A DNA stretch of 64,000 nt from the NCBI RefSeq assembly GCF_000382445.1, contig NZ_KB905472.1, forward strand, positions 143,621 to 207,620. The letters are read 5' to 3'. Position 1 is the first letter of the stretch. Each line of letters starts with the position of its first letter. The stretch is from Phocaeicola massiliensis B84634 = Timone 84634 = DSM 17679 = JCM 13223. Lineage in GTDB: Bacteria > Bacteroidota > Bacteroidia > Bacteroidales > Bacteroidaceae. The notes under the pieces are model-generated. The model was not told the origin of the DNA, searched no databases, and worked only from the letters and a program-made list of their open reading frames with translations. Positions 7,981-17,467 of this stretch are shown here, in pieces. The translations under genes were made by a program, and so were the position numbers.

Positions 7981-9354
7981 ATGAATTTTAAGAGTAGAAT
8001 TATAATAGGTTGCCTGCTTGGGGTATGCACATTGCAAGTATCGGCGGAAAAGACTTATAAGTATCGTATCAATCTTCGTGATAAGGCAGAAACTGCTTAC
8101 TCTGTCGGCAGTCCGCAAGCTTATCTTTCCGAGCGCGCCTTGGAACGCCGGGAACGGCAGGGGTTGAAGGTGGATGAAACAGACTTGCCGGTGTGCCGTA
8201 CTTATATTGACGCCATTATCGGTAAGGGTGCCTCTGTGGTGACAAAAAGTAAATGGAACAATACAGTGGTGGTAGAAGTGGTCGACACCACCTTGATAGA
8301 ACAAATAGCGAGGCTGCCTTTTGTCACGAAAACAAAGAAGGTATGGACTTCTCCCGACAGTATTCCGGCTCGTAACCCGGAGCGCAGGAAAGAGGTGACG
8401 AACAAGTTTTCGAAAACAGATAATTATTACGGTCAGGCTTACCGGCAGATTGCGGTTCACCGGGGAGACAGCCTCCATGCCGCAGGGTTCAAGGGGGAAG
8501 GAATGCAGATTGCAGTCATCGATGCAGGTTTTTATAATGCCGACGAGATGAAGTTTTTCAAGAAAATGCATCTTTTGGGTATTCGTGACTTTGTAAATCC
8601 GCAGTCGGATATTTATGCCGAGAACTATCACGGCATGAAAGTGTTATCGTGTTTGGCTGCCAACCAACCGGACGTATTGGTAGGGACCGCACCCGAAGCC
8701 TCATATTGGTTGCTTCGCAGTGAAGACGATGATACGGAGCAGCCGGTGGAGGAAGATTACTGGGCAGCGGCTTTGGAATTTGCCGATAGCGTGGGAGTCG
8801 ATGTGGTGAATACTTCGTTGGGTTATTATGAGTTTGACGATAAAACGTGTAATTATCGTTATCGTGACTTGGACGGGCATTATTCTCTGATGTCACATTC
8901 GGCTTCGATGGCTGCCGATAAAGGACTGGTAGTGGTGTGCAGTGCCGGCAATTCCGGTCGCGGTACTTGGAAGAAGCTGACTCCTCCGGGAGATGCGGAG
9001 AATGTCATTACTGTGGGTGCCATGGATAAAAATCTGGTGAATGCAGATTTCTCTTCTGTCGGTAATACGGCAGACGGTCGCGTAAAACCTGATGTAATGG
9101 CAGTGGGGGTAAGTTCTGCGGTGGCCGGAAATGACGGGACAGTGTCGCGTGCCAATGGAACTTCGTTTGCATCGCCCACATTTTGCGGACTGGTGGCTTG
9201 TTTCTGGCAGGCATGTCCGTGGCTCACGGCAAAGGAGGTGATAGAAGCGGTACGTCGTTCGGCAGACCGGGCAGATGCTCCCGATAATATTTATGGCTAT
9301 GGCGTTTCAAATATTTGGAAAGCTTATCAAACGGAATTAAAGAAAAGAAAATAA
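7981..9354 (+). CDS. Secreted S8 (subtilisin-like) serine protease
   Basis: The 457-residue precursor begins with a signal peptide ending about VSA-EK (residues 22-24). The catalytic triad of the S8 family is visible: Asp181 in AVIDAG, His217 in NYHGMKV and Ser395 in NGTSFASP; NTSLGY and SAGNSG support the fold. The N-terminal 140 residues before the catalytic domain resemble a pro-domain. There is no C-terminal sorting domain, so the protein is probably periplasmic or released by general export. The stop codon overlaps the xseA start by one base (TAATG), so it is likely translated from the same mRNA as xseA-xseB although no functional link is apparent. Confidence 0.93.
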   Translation: MNFKSRIIIGCLLGVCTLQVSAEKTYKYRINLRDKAETAYSVGSPQAYLSERALERRERQGLKVDETDLPVCRTYIDAIIGKGASVVTKSKWNNTVVVEVVDTTLIEQIARLPFVTKTKKVWTSPDSIPARNPERRKEVTNKFSKTDNYYGQAYRQIAVHRGDSLHAAGFKGEGMQIAVIDAGFYNADEMKFFKKMHLLGIRDFVNPQSDIYAENYHGMKVLSCLAANQPDVLVGTAPEASYWLLRSEDDDTEQPVEEDYWAAALEFADSVGVDVVNTSLGYYEFDDKTCNYRYRDLDGHYSLMSHSASMAADKGLVVVCSAGNSGRGTWKKLTPPGDAENVITVGAMDKNLVNADFSSVGNTADGRVKPDVMAVGVSSAVAGNDGTVSRANGTSFASPTFCGLVACFWQACPWLTAKEVIEAVRRSADRADAPDNIYGYGVSNIWKAYQTELKKRK

Positions 9355-10664
9355 TGGATGCACATCCTCTGTCTTTATATGAACTGAATGCGCTGGTAAA
9401 GCGCAGTATTACCTCTTGTATGCCCGATACTTATTGGCTGCAGGCGGAACTGAGCGATGTGCGCAGCAACTACTCCGGTCATTGTTACCTTGAATTTGTG
9501 CAAAAAGAGCCGAGAGGAAACAATCTGATAGCCAAGGCACGGGGAACGATTTGGAATAATGTGTATCGCCTGCTGAAACCTTACTTTGAGGAAGAGACCG
9601 GACAGGCATTTGTGGCGGGTATCAAGGTATTGGTGGAAGTATCGGTGGAGTTTCACGAACTTTATGGTTATTCGCTGACCGTACTCAATATCGACCCCAC
9701 CTATACATTGGGAGACATGGCGCGTCGCCGGCGTGAAATATTGAAACAGTTGGACGAAGAAGGCGTCCTTACCTTGAATAAAGAGTTGGAACTCCCTTTG
9801 CTCACTCAGCGGATTGCTGTCATTTCATCGGCCACGGCAGCAGGTTACGGAGATTTCTGTAATCAGTTGGAACATAATCCGTATGGCTTTGTATTCTATC
9901 CGCGTCTTTTTCCTGCCGTCATGCAGGGTGACAGGGTGGAGGAGACAATCATTGCGGCTCTCGATACCATCAATGCGCGGCGCGATGATTGGGATGTGGT
10001 GGTCATTATCCGGGGAGGCGGTGCCACTTCCGATCTTTCGGGCTTTGATACATACGACCTGGCGGCAAATTGCGCGCAGTTTCCGTTGCCTGTCATTACC
10101 GGCATCGGTCATGAACGCGACGATACTGTTCTTGACAGTGTATCGCATACACGTGTAAAAACTCCGACAGCTGCTGCCGAGTTTCTCATCAACCATCTGC
10201 GCAGCACGGCCGAAACGCTGGAAGATTATGCTTCGTCCATTCTTTATGCGGTCACTACCCAGATGGAGAGGGAAAAGACAAGACTCACCCGCCTGGTGGA
10301 ACGTATACCGATGCAAACCCGGATGCGCTTACGCGAAGAACGTTATCGGCAGGAACGTGTAATCAGGCAGATGGAAGTCAATTTGCAATCCCGGTTGATG
10401 AGGGAAAGTCATCGGTTGGAATTGGTTGAGAAGCAATTGGGCAGTCTGTTGCAGAAGAAACTGACGGAAGAGAATCATCGTCTCCGGTTCCTGGAGCAAC
10501 AGATAAAGGCAGCCTCGCCCGAACATCTGCTGAAACGCGGTTACAGCATTACCCTTAAAGAAGGCAAAGCAGTCACGGATGCCTCCTGCCTGAAGGGGGG
10601 CGACAAACTCGTCACCCGTTTTGCAAAAGGAGAAGTAGAAAGTATAGTAATCACCGATAAATAA
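9354..10664 (+). CDS. xseA: Exodeoxyribonuclease VII large subunit
   Basis: Choosing MDAHPLSLYELNALV at 9354 gives 436 residues, normal for XseA; an upstream ATG at 9315 lies inside the protease gene and is rejected. The N-terminal OB domain (ELSDVRSNYSGHCYLEF, GYSLTVLNIDPTYTLG) is followed by the catalytic core with AVISSATAAGYGDF, RGGGATSDLSGFD and GIGHERDDTVLD, then a long helical coiled-coil region (residues 280-390) that binds XseB. The enzyme degrades single-stranded DNA from both ends in repair. It overlaps the protease stop by one base and is followed after 12 bp by xseB. Confidence 0.97.
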   Translation: MDAHPLSLYELNALVKRSITSCMPDTYWLQAELSDVRSNYSGHCYLEFVQKEPRGNNLIAKARGTIWNNVYRLLKPYFEEETGQAFVAGIKVLVEVSVEFHELYGYSLTVLNIDPTYTLGDMARRRREILKQLDEEGVLTLNKELELPLLTQRIAVISSATAAGYGDFCNQLEHNPYGFVFYPRLFPAVMQGDRVEETIIAALDTINARRDDWDVVVIIRGGGATSDLSGFDTYDLAANCAQFPLPVITGIGHERDDTVLDSVSHTRVKTPTAAAEFLINHLRSTAETLEDYASSILYAVTTQMEREKTRLTRLVERIPMQTRMRLREERYRQERVIRQMEVNLQSRLMRESHRLELVEKQLGSLLQKKLTEENHRLRFLEQQIKAASPEHLLKRGYSITLKEGKAVTDASCLKGGDKLVTRFAKGEVESIVITDK

Positions 10665-10676
10665 CATTCAAAGTAT

Positions 10677-10877
10677 ATGGCAGCAAAGAAACAGACATAC
10701 GAACAGGCCATGAAGCGCCTTGAAGAGATAGTAACCCGCATCGATAGCAATGAACTGGATATCGACAGTCTGGGCGAAAGCCTTAAGGAGGCGCAGGAAC
10801 TCATTAAGTTCTGTCGTGAGAAGCTTTATAAGGCTGACGGAGAAATCAAGAAAATATTGGAAGAGGAAGATAAATGA
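10677..10877 (+). CDS. xseB: Exodeoxyribonuclease VII small subunit
   Basis: A 66-residue acidic helical protein with TYEQAMKRLEEIVTRIDSNELDIDSLGESLKEA, which is the XseB family pattern (Y..A...LE.IV). Several XseB copies coat the XseA coiled coil. It is placed 12 bp after xseA, so dosage is coupled. Confidence 0.96.
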   Translation: MAAKKQTYEQAMKRLEEIVTRIDSNELDIDSLGESLKEAQELIKFCREKLYKADGEIKKILEEEDK

Positions 10878-10921
10878 TAAACAATTCTTTTCATTTGGTT
10901 GGAATTTGCAAATATAAACCT

Positions 10922-10929
10922 TAATTTTG
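10922..10929 (+). promoter_or_regulatory. -7 element for ilvE
   Basis: TAATTTTG lies 37 bp upstream of ATG. TTTG boxes at 10894 and 10905 are at spacings of 24 and 13, so the -33 is not certain. Confidence 0.45.
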
Positions 10930-10966
10930 CTCGCAATCGTAAATAATAACATTAAAAGCATACACA

Positions 10967-11986
10967 ATGAAAGAGATTGATTGGGCGAATCTGTCCTTCG
11001 GTTATATGAAGACAGATTATAATGTACGTTGTTACTATCGCGACGGTGCATGGGGAGAATTGGAACTTTGTTCGGAAGAAACATTGAACATTCACATGGC
11101 AGCCACTTGTCTGCATTATGGACAGGAAGCTTTTGAAGGATTGAAAGCGTATCGCGGTAAGGACGGTAAAATCCGTATTTTCCGTCCGGAAGCCAATGCA
11201 CAGCGTTTGCAGAGTACATGTAACGGTATACTGATGCCTGAATTGCCGACAGAGACTTTTCTTGCAGCAGTGAAGAAGGTGGTGAAAGCCAATGAGCGTT
11301 TCATTCCGCCATATGAAAGCGGCGCTTCTCTTTATATCCGTCCGTTGCTTATCGGTACAGGTGCACAGGTAGGTGTACATCCTGCCAACGAATATATGTT
11401 TGTGGTATTCGTAACTCCCGTCGGGCCTTATTTTAAGGGAGGTTTCTCTACTAATCCGTACGTTATCATCCGTGAGTTTGACCGTGCGGCTCCTTATGGA
11501 ACCGGTCGTTACAAGGTAGGTGGAAACTACGCCGCCAGTCTGCGTGCCAATAAGAAAGCACATGACTTGGGCTACTCTTGCGAGTTCTATTTGGATGCCA
11601 AAGAAAAGAAATACATCGATGAGTGCGGTGCCGCCAACTTCTTTGGTATCAAAAACAATACGTATATCACTCCGAAATCATCTTCCATCCTGCCTTCCAT
11701 TACTAACAAGAGCTTGATGCAACTGGCAGAGGATATGGGTATAAAAGTGGAATGCCGTCCTGTTCCCGAAGAAGAACTGGAGACTTTCGAAGAAGCGGGT
11801 GCTTGCGGAACAGCAGCCGTTATCAGCCCCATTCAGCGAATTGATGATTTGGAAAACAACAAATCGTATGTTATCTCGAAAGATGGTAAACCGGGACCGA
11901 TTTGTACTAAGCTGTACACAAAGTTGCGTGCCATTCAGTATGGTGATGAACCTGATACTCATAACTGGGTTACTATTCTCGATTAA
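10967..11986 (+). CDS. ilvE: Branched-chain amino acid aminotransferase
   Basis: The 339-residue protein is a class IV PLP aminotransferase of the larger BCAT type (human/B. subtilis-like). It has LHYGQEAFEGLKAYRGKDG, the PLP lysine Lys183 in GRYKVGGNYAAS, and EECGAANFF-like DECGAANFFGI. It transfers the amino group between glutamate and branched-chain 2-oxo acids in valine, leucine and isoleucine metabolism. It has its own -7 element upstream and a rho-independent terminator just after the stop, so it appears to be monocistronic. Confidence 0.96.
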   Translation: MKEIDWANLSFGYMKTDYNVRCYYRDGAWGELELCSEETLNIHMAATCLHYGQEAFEGLKAYRGKDGKIRIFRPEANAQRLQSTCNGILMPELPTETFLAAVKKVVKANERFIPPYESGASLYIRPLLIGTGAQVGVHPANEYMFVVFVTPVGPYFKGGFSTNPYVIIREFDRAAPYGTGRYKVGGNYAASLRANKKAHDLGYSCEFYLDAKEKKYIDECGAANFFGIKNNTYITPKSSSILPSITNKSLMQLAEDMGIKVECRPVPEEELETFEEAGACGTAAVISPIQRIDDLENNKSYVISKDGKPGPICTKLYTKLRAIQYGDEPDTHNWVTILD

Positions 11987-12000
11987 TAGATAAAGAATAA

Positions 12001-12037
12001 TAAGGTTTGCAAGCGAATTGCAAGCCTTATTTTTTTC
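12001..12037 (+). terminator. Terminator of ilvE
   Basis: TAAGGTTTGC pairs with GCAAGCCTTA around a short loop and is followed by ATTTTTTTC. Confidence 0.85.
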
Positions 12038-12055
12038 TCTTTCTTAGATATTCCC

Positions 12056-12063
12056 TACCTTTG
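12056..12063 (+). promoter_or_regulatory. -7 element for trmB
   Basis: TACCTTTG lies 30 bp before the chosen ATG; a T-rich stretch sits at -33. Confidence 0.5.
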
Positions 12064-12093
12064 CCCGACAAAACAATAATCATAAGAATTTGC

Positions 12094-12852
12094 ATGGGAA
12101 AAGGAAAACTGGAGAAATTTGCAGATATGCGTGACTACCCGCACGTGTTTGAATATCCCTATTCGGTGGTCGATAATGTTCCGTTTGAGATGAAAGGGAA
12201 CTGGAATCGTGACTTTTTTAAGAATGATAACCCGATTGTGCTTGAACTGGGATGCGGACGCGGGGAATATACCGTGGGATTGGGACGTATGTATTCTGAT
12301 AAGAACTTTATCGGAGTAGACATAAAAGGAGCCCGTATGTGGACAGGCGCCACAGATGCGCTGAAAGCAGGCATGAAGAATGTGGCATTTCTGCGTACCA
12401 ATATTGAAATTATCGAACGCTTCTTTGCTCCCGGCGAGGTAAGTGAAATCTGGCTCACCTTCTCTGACCCTCAGATGAAGAAGGCTACCAAACGGCTCAC
12501 TTCTACTTATTTTATGAACCGTTATCGCAAGTTCTTGAAACCGGACGGATTAATTCATTTGAAGACAGACAGCAATTTTATGTTCACTTACACTCGCTAT
12601 ATGGTGGAGGAGAATCGTCTTCCCGTCGAGTTCCTGACCGAAGATTTGTATCATTCGGGACTTGTGGACGATATCTTGGGCATTCGCACTTATTATGAAC
12701 AACAATGGCTGGACCGTGGTTTGAATATCAAATATATGAAGTTCCGTTTGTCGCAGGAAGGAGAGTTGCGCGAACCCGATGTGGAAATAGAGCTGGACGA
12801 GTATCGCAGTTACAACCGCAGCAAGCGAAGCGGTTTGCAAACAAGTAAATAA
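12094..12852 (+). CDS. trmB: tRNA (guanine-N7-)-methyltransferase
   Basis: A start at 12094 ([12 protein letters not shown]) gives 252 residues. An in-frame ATG at 12007 lies within the ilvE terminator and before the promoter, so I reject it. The SAM-binding motif [14 protein letters not shown], acidic strand [13 protein letters not shown], and [17 protein letters not shown], an SDPQ version of the TrmB catalytic DPWPKKRHxKRR motif, identify TrmB, which makes m7G46 in tRNA. The variant catalytic motif is shared by other Bacteroidales as far as I remember. The next gene begins 14 bp downstream. Confidence 0.92.
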   Translation: MGKGKLEKFADMRDYPHVFEYPYSVVDNVPFEMKGNWNRDFFKNDNPIVLELGCGRGEYTVGLGRMYSDKNFIGVDIKGARMWTGATDALKAGMKNVAFLRTNIEIIERFFAPGEVSEIWLTFSDPQMKKATKRLTSTYFMNRYRKFLKPDGLIHLKTDSNFMFTYTRYMVEENRLPVEFLTEDLYHSGLVDDILGIRTYYEQQWLDRGLNIKYMKFRLSQEGELREPDVEIELDEYRSYNRSKRSGLQTSK

Positions 12853-12866
12853 TAAATATGTAAATT

Positions 12867-13967
12867 ATGACCTTATATCCGAAATTGATTTTAGACGCTC
12901 TGGCAACGGTGCGTTATCCCGGAACGGGAAAGAATTTGGTTGAAGCGGAGATGGTTGCCGACAATCTCCGTATTGACGGAATGTCTGTCAGTTTCTCTCT
13001 GATATTTGAGAAGCCCACCGACCCGTTTATGAAATCTATGTTGAAGGCTGCCGAAACAGCTATTCATACTTATGTATCTCCTGATGTTCAGGTAACTATC
13101 TCTACGGAGAGCCGTCAGGCGGCACGCCCCGAACCGGGAAAGATGCTTCCTTTGGTGAAGAATGTTATTGCTGTTTCCTCAGGCAAAGGAGGGGTAGGTA
13201 AATCTACCGTAGCTGCCAATCTTGCAGTAGCATTGGCTAAGTTGGGTTATAAAGTAGGTTTGCTGGATGCCGATATATTCGGTCCTTCCATGCCTAAAAT
13301 GTTTCAGGTGGAAGATGCACGCCCATACGCCGAGCAGATTGACGGACGCGATTTGATTATTCCGATTGAGAAGTATGGCATCAAACTTCTTTCCATAGGT
13401 TTTTTTGTAGATCCCGACCAAGCGACTTTGTGGCGCGGCGGCATGGCAAGCAATGCCTTGAAGCAATTGATAGGTGATGCTAATTGGGGTGAATTGGATT
13501 ATTTCATTCTTGATACTCCTCCGGGCACCAGCGATATTCATCTTACTTTGGTACAGACACTTGCCATTACGGGAGCTGTGATTGTCAGCACACCACAGCA
13601 AGTAGCACTGGCTGATGCGCGTAAGGGTATTAATATGTATACCAATGATAAGGTGAATGTGCCTATTCTCGGATTGATAGAGAATATGTCATGGTTTACT
13701 CCTGCCGAACTGCCCGAAAACAAATATTATCTGTTTGGCAGAGAAGGTGCGAAGCAGTTGGCAGAAGATATGAATGTTCCTTTGCTGGGGCAGATTCCTA
13801 TCGTACAGAGTATTTGTGAGAATGGTGATAAGGGTACTCCTGCTGCTTTGGACGAAACGACTATCACGGGACGTGCTTTCTTGGAATTGGCGGAAAATGT
13901 AGTGAAACAGACAGAGAAGCGTAATGCCGAGCAAGCACCGACACATATTGTAGAGTTGAAAAAGTAA
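12867..13967 (+). CDS. Mrp/ApbC-family P-loop ATPase (Fe-S carrier family)
   Basis: The 366-residue protein has a MIP18-type (DUF59) domain at residues 1-80, then a deviant Walker A GKGGVGKST (106-114), switch and base motifs LDADIFGPSMP and LDTPPGTSD, as in Mrp/NBP35-class iron-sulfur carriers. The segment normally holding CPxC before the C-terminal helices reads ENMSWFTPAELPENKYYLFG, with no cysteine, so Fe-S binding must differ or be lost. It follows trmB with 14 bp and ends in a strong hairpin terminator. The gene name apbC or mrp would be conventional, but the function is inferred only from family. Confidence 0.9.
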   Translation: MTLYPKLILDALATVRYPGTGKNLVEAEMVADNLRIDGMSVSFSLIFEKPTDPFMKSMLKAAETAIHTYVSPDVQVTISTESRQAARPEPGKMLPLVKNVIAVSSGKGGVGKSTVAANLAVALAKLGYKVGLLDADIFGPSMPKMFQVEDARPYAEQIDGRDLIIPIEKYGIKLLSIGFFVDPDQATLWRGGMASNALKQLIGDANWGELDYFILDTPPGTSDIHLTLVQTLAITGAVIVSTPQQVALADARKGINMYTNDKVNVPILGLIENMSWFTPAELPENKYYLFGREGAKQLAEDMNVPLLGQIPIVQSICENGDKGTPAALDETTITGRAFLELAENVVKQTEKRNAEQAPTHIVELKK

Positions 13968-13984
13968 CGATGCATTGAACTTTT

Positions 13985-14035
13985 ACAGGAGAATATGCTG
14001 GAGGTAAGCTTATTGCTATGGGCACATTCTCCTGT
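13985..14035 (+). terminator. Terminator after the Mrp gene
   Basis: ACAGGAGAAT at 13985 pairs perfectly with ATTCTCCTGT ending at 14035 and is followed by TTATTTTCATTTTTT. Confidence 0.8.
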
Positions 14036-14122
14036 TTATTTTCATTTTTTATATTCTTTAATTTTAAATGGAAGTCTGTTTTGTACTTTCTTTTGAAATG
14101 AATAACCATTTAATCTAGTACT

Positions 14123-15637
14123 ATGTATAAAATATTTCATGGCTTCGCTTTGGTGGAAGCCTATCAAAATTTGAAGAAAGCTAAACGTTTAGCTGAAAAT
14201 AAAAGTGTATCACGGTTTGTGAAGCTGGCAATAGCCATTGTTGTATCTCTTGTATTATGGTGTCTGCCTATCGAAATCTTCGGGGTGGAGGGGCTGACTG
14301 TTATTGAACAAAGATTAATTTCCATATTTATTTTTGCAACGTTTATGTGGGTGTTCGAGGCAGTTCCGGCATGGACTACTTCTGTGCTGATTGTAGTTTT
14401 ATTGTTACTCACTGTTTCGGACAGCAGCCTATGGTTCTTCGTGCAAGGTATTCCTGCTGAGGAATTGGGAAAAGCAGTGAAGTATAAATCCATTATGCAC
14501 TGTTTTGCCGACCCTATTATTATGCTTTTCATTGGTGGATTTATTTTGGCGATTGCCGCTACTAAGAGTGGATTGGATGTGTTGTTGGCACGTGTTATGC
14601 TACGGCCTTTCGGTACTCAGTCGCGCTACGTGTTATTAGGTTTTATTTTGGTGACTGCAGTGTTTTCTATGTTTCTCAGTAACACTGCCACGGCTGCCAT
14701 GATGTTGACCTTTTTGACTCCTGTGCTGAAAGCACTTCCGGCTGATGGAAAAGGAAAAATTGGTTTGGCTATGGCTATTCCGGTTGCTGCTAATGTGGGC
14801 GGTATGGCTACTCCTATTGGTACTCCGCCCAATGCTATTGCATTGAAGTATTTGAATGACCCTGAAGGTTTGAATCTGAACATAGGTTTCGGTGAGTGGA
14901 TGGGATTCATGCTGCCTTATACTATTGTGGTATTATTCATTGCTTGGTTTATTTTGTTGCGATTATTCCCTTTCAAGCAGAAGACTATTGAGTTGCATAT
15001 AGAAGGTGAAGCAAAAAAAGATTGGCGTTCTATCTTGGTTTATATTACTTTTGCCGTAACGGTACTTTTGTGGATGTCGGACAAGTTTACGGGAGTCAAT
15101 TCAAATGTAGTAGCCATGATACCTGTGGCAGTGTTCTGTGTAACAGGAATCATAACAAAGAGAGATTTGGAAGAAATCAGTTGGAGTGTGCTTTGGATGG
15201 TGGCAGGAGGTTTTGCATTAGGTGTTGCTTTGCAAGAAACAGGTTTGGCTCAACACATGATTGAGGCTATTCCGTTTAACACTTGGCCTCCTATATTGAT
15301 GATTGTCGGTTCCGGTCTTATTTGCTATGCAATGGCCAATTTTATTTCTCATACGGCTACTGCTGCTTTGTTAGTCCCCATTTTGGCAATTGCAGGTGTC
15401 AGTATGCGTGAAAATTTGTTGCCTTTAGGTGGTGTGGAAACGTTGCTTATCGGTATTGCCATAGGTTCTTCCTTAGCCATGGTACTTCCTATATCTACTC
15501 CTCCCAATGCTTTGGCACATGCCACCGGCATGATTCAGCAAAAGGATATGGAGAAAGTGGGTATTATAATGGGAATCATAGGACTGATATTAGGATATTC
15601 CATGTTGACCGTGTTGGGATCAAATAACCTGTTGTAA
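14123..15637 (+). CDS. DASS/SLC13-family sodium-coupled carboxylate transporter
   Basis: The 504-residue membrane protein has about 11-12 hydrophobic segments and the two inverted-repeat SNT motifs of the DASS family: MFLSNTATAAMM with GGMATPIGTPPNAIAL, and NFISHTATAALL with MVLPISTPPNALAHATGM. Members such as VcINDY and NaDC import di- or tricarboxylates with sodium. A hydrophilic N-terminal 30 residues precede the first helix. The second motif has SHT in place of SNT, as in many DASS members. It ends 90 bp before a convergent gene with a terminator-like hairpin in between. Confidence 0.94.
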   Translation: MYKIFHGFALVEAYQNLKKAKRLAENKSVSRFVKLAIAIVVSLVLWCLPIEIFGVEGLTVIEQRLISIFIFATFMWVFEAVPAWTTSVLIVVLLLLTVSDSSLWFFVQGIPAEELGKAVKYKSIMHCFADPIIMLFIGGFILAIAATKSGLDVLLARVMLRPFGTQSRYVLLGFILVTAVFSMFLSNTATAAMMLTFLTPVLKALPADGKGKIGLAMAIPVAANVGGMATPIGTPPNAIALKYLNDPEGLNLNIGFGEWMGFMLPYTIVVLFIAWFILLRLFPFKQKTIELHIEGEAKKDWRSILVYITFAVTVLLWMSDKFTGVNSNVVAMIPVAVFCVTGIITKRDLEEISWSVLWMVAGGFALGVALQETGLAQHMIEAIPFNTWPPILMIVGSGLICYAMANFISHTATAALLVPILAIAGVSMRENLLPLGGVETLLIGIAIGSSLAMVLPISTPPNALAHATGMIQQKDMEKVGIIMGIIGLILGYSMLTVLGSNNLL

Positions 15638-15672
15638 GAGACGTTATTCTACATATTGAGATGTCAGATATC

Positions 15673-15708
15673 AAAGAGGATGTACTTCACATTTTGAAGT
15701 ACACCCTC
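15673..15708. terminator. Bidirectional hairpin between convergent genes
   Basis: GAGGATGTACTTCA and TGAAGTACACCCTC form a near-perfect 14-bp stem between the DASS gene and the M56-TonB gene. Confidence 0.7.
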
Positions 15709-15727
15709 TTATGAATGATAGATTTCT

Positions 15728-17446
15728 TTATTGTAACTTGAAAATAATCGGAACAGTATATCCTACGCGTACAACTTTACCTCTTTGTTTTCCGGGTTTC
15801 CACTTGGGCATGGAATTGACCACTCGTAATGCTTCATCGTTGAGCAATGGGTTACCACCTTTTATAATTTGGGGATTACTGATTGAACCGTCTTTTTCTA
15901 CAACAAACTTAACAGATACCTTTCCTTCCACTTTCTGAGCTTTTGCCTTTTCCGGATATTCGGTATTAGCCATGAGGAATTTTAAACAAGCCCCCATACC
16001 ACCGGGAAATTCAGGCATTTCTTCTACAATCTGAAATAGTTGGTTTTCATCGAAATCGGAGCCGGATTGAGCTTGCGTTGCATTGCTTTTGGTATTACCC
16101 TTAGCTGTACTCATTGCTTTCTGATAACCTTTGCCGTCTAATGAAAATATAACAGGGACAGTGTAGGATACTCTTACTTCCTTACCTCTTTGTTTACCCG
16201 GTTTCCACTTGGGCATGGAGTTAACCACTCTCAATGCTTCTTCATTGAATACCGGGTTGTCAGCTCTTACGACTTTGGCATCCGTAATGCTTCCGTCTTT
16301 TTCGATAACGAACTTAACCGATACTTTGCCTGATATTTTATCTCTCTTGGCTTGTTCGGGATACTTGGTGTTATCCATAAGGAACTTTAGACATCCTTGC
16401 ATTCCGCCATCAACGAATTCAGGCATTACCTCAACAATGGTAAATATCTGATCGTTGTCTTGGTAAACTGCTGGTGTGTCTACAGCTCCGGGTTTGGGTG
16501 TTTGGATGGCTGCTACCGTTTCGACCACCTCATTGGTGATACGTTCGGTAGTCCGTGCCACCGTTTCAATGTTGCTGACCAAGAGTAGAGCAGCGGTCAG
16601 CGGTGCAAACAGGGCATACTTGATACGACCTGCTGTGCGGGTTCTTCTTTTGTTCATCATAATAATGCGTTTTTTTAAATGTAATAAGTTGAAGTTATTA
16701 TATAAACCGGTTTGTTTGTGTTGGTTGGCAAGTCCCAGCAAATGATACTGGTACTGTTGCCTGTTGGTTCCCGACTCCATGACCGTGTGGTCGGCAAGGT
16801 ATTCCAAATTCAGCCTGATTTCACCTTTCAACAGCCACATGAAAGGATTCATCCAACAGATGATATTCACTACCTCACTGGCAATGACATCAATGGAATG
16901 GAGCTGACGTGTATGAGTCAGTTCATGTGTCAGGATTTCCTGTCTCTCATTTTCTTTCAGCTCCGGAAGATAGATAAAAACCCAATGCCAGAATGAGAAA
17001 GGATTGTTCGGATAAGGAAGGTTTTTTATCCGAATTCCATTTACTGTTTCTTCCTTACTTATCAAAGAGAGCCGGAAGATGCTGAGCAATTGGATGATGA
17101 ACCGGGCGGAGAGCAGCGCTACTCCGATAAAATATACCCATGTAAACAAGGTCATTAGCGTGGGAGTAGGAGCAGTAACCGCGGTGGTTGCTATTTCATT
17201 ATTTGTGTTTGTGTTGCCAGTGATTAAAAGTGTATAATAGTCTGTCAGTTCATATATGGCAGGCTGTTCTTTTATCCATGTCTGTATGTTGAGCAATGGG
17301 TAAAGGAAAGAAAGCGTAAGAAAGCTGAGCAGAGCAATCCGACGCCACTTAAAGAATGTGTCGCTGCCGCAAAACAGTTTGTAGAAAGCATAGAATAAGG
17401 CAATGCCTACATTCACTTTCAGCATGTAGATAAGTTCGGGAGTCAT
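15728..17446 (-). CDS. M56-family membrane protein (BlaR1/MecR1-like) with two TonB C-terminal domains
   Basis: The 572-residue protein has N-terminal membrane segments (about residues 5-22, 37-53, 98-125, and one near 290) and the zinc-protease motif HELTH (174-178) of peptidase family M56. Unlike BlaR1 it has no penicillin-binding sensor; residues ~340-450 and ~470-572 are two copies of a TonB C-terminal domain, each with FP/DGG...CLKFLM, KVSVKFV(I/V)EKDGSI and EALRVVNSMPKWKPGKQRGK. The copies are nearly identical, pointing to recent duplication. It follows a BlaI-type repressor by 21 bp and probably signals to it or serves a periplasm-spanning role; which is unclear. Confidence 0.92.
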   Translation of the reverse strand: MTPELIYMLKVNVGIALFYAFYKLFCGSDTFFKWRRIALLSFLTLSFLYPLLNIQTWIKEQPAIYELTDYYTLLITGNTNTNNEIATTAVTAPTPTLMTLFTWVYFIGVALLSARFIIQLLSIFRLSLISKEETVNGIRIKNLPYPNNPFSFWHWVFIYLPELKENERQEILTHELTHTRQLHSIDVIASEVVNIICWMNPFMWLLKGEIRLNLEYLADHTVMESGTNRQQYQYHLLGLANQHKQTGLYNNFNLLHLKKRIIMMNKRRTRTAGRIKYALFAPLTAALLLVSNIETVARTTERITNEVVETVAAIQTPKPGAVDTPAVYQDNDQIFTIVEVMPEFVDGGMQGCLKFLMDNTKYPEQAKRDKISGKVSVKFVIEKDGSITDAKVVRADNPVFNEEALRVVNSMPKWKPGKQRGKEVRVSYTVPVIFSLDGKGYQKAMSTAKGNTKSNATQAQSGSDFDENQLFQIVEEMPEFPGGMGACLKFLMANTEYPEKAKAQKVEGKVSVKFVVEKDGSISNPQIIKGGNPLLNDEALRVVNSMPKWKPGKQRGKVVRVGYTVPIIFKLQ

Positions 17447-17467
17447 AGTATTGACTTGTTGATGAGG

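Noticed and set aside
12007..12093. Upstream extension of trmB by 29 codons
   Set aside because: The extension would be translated through the ilvE terminator and the trmB -7 element.
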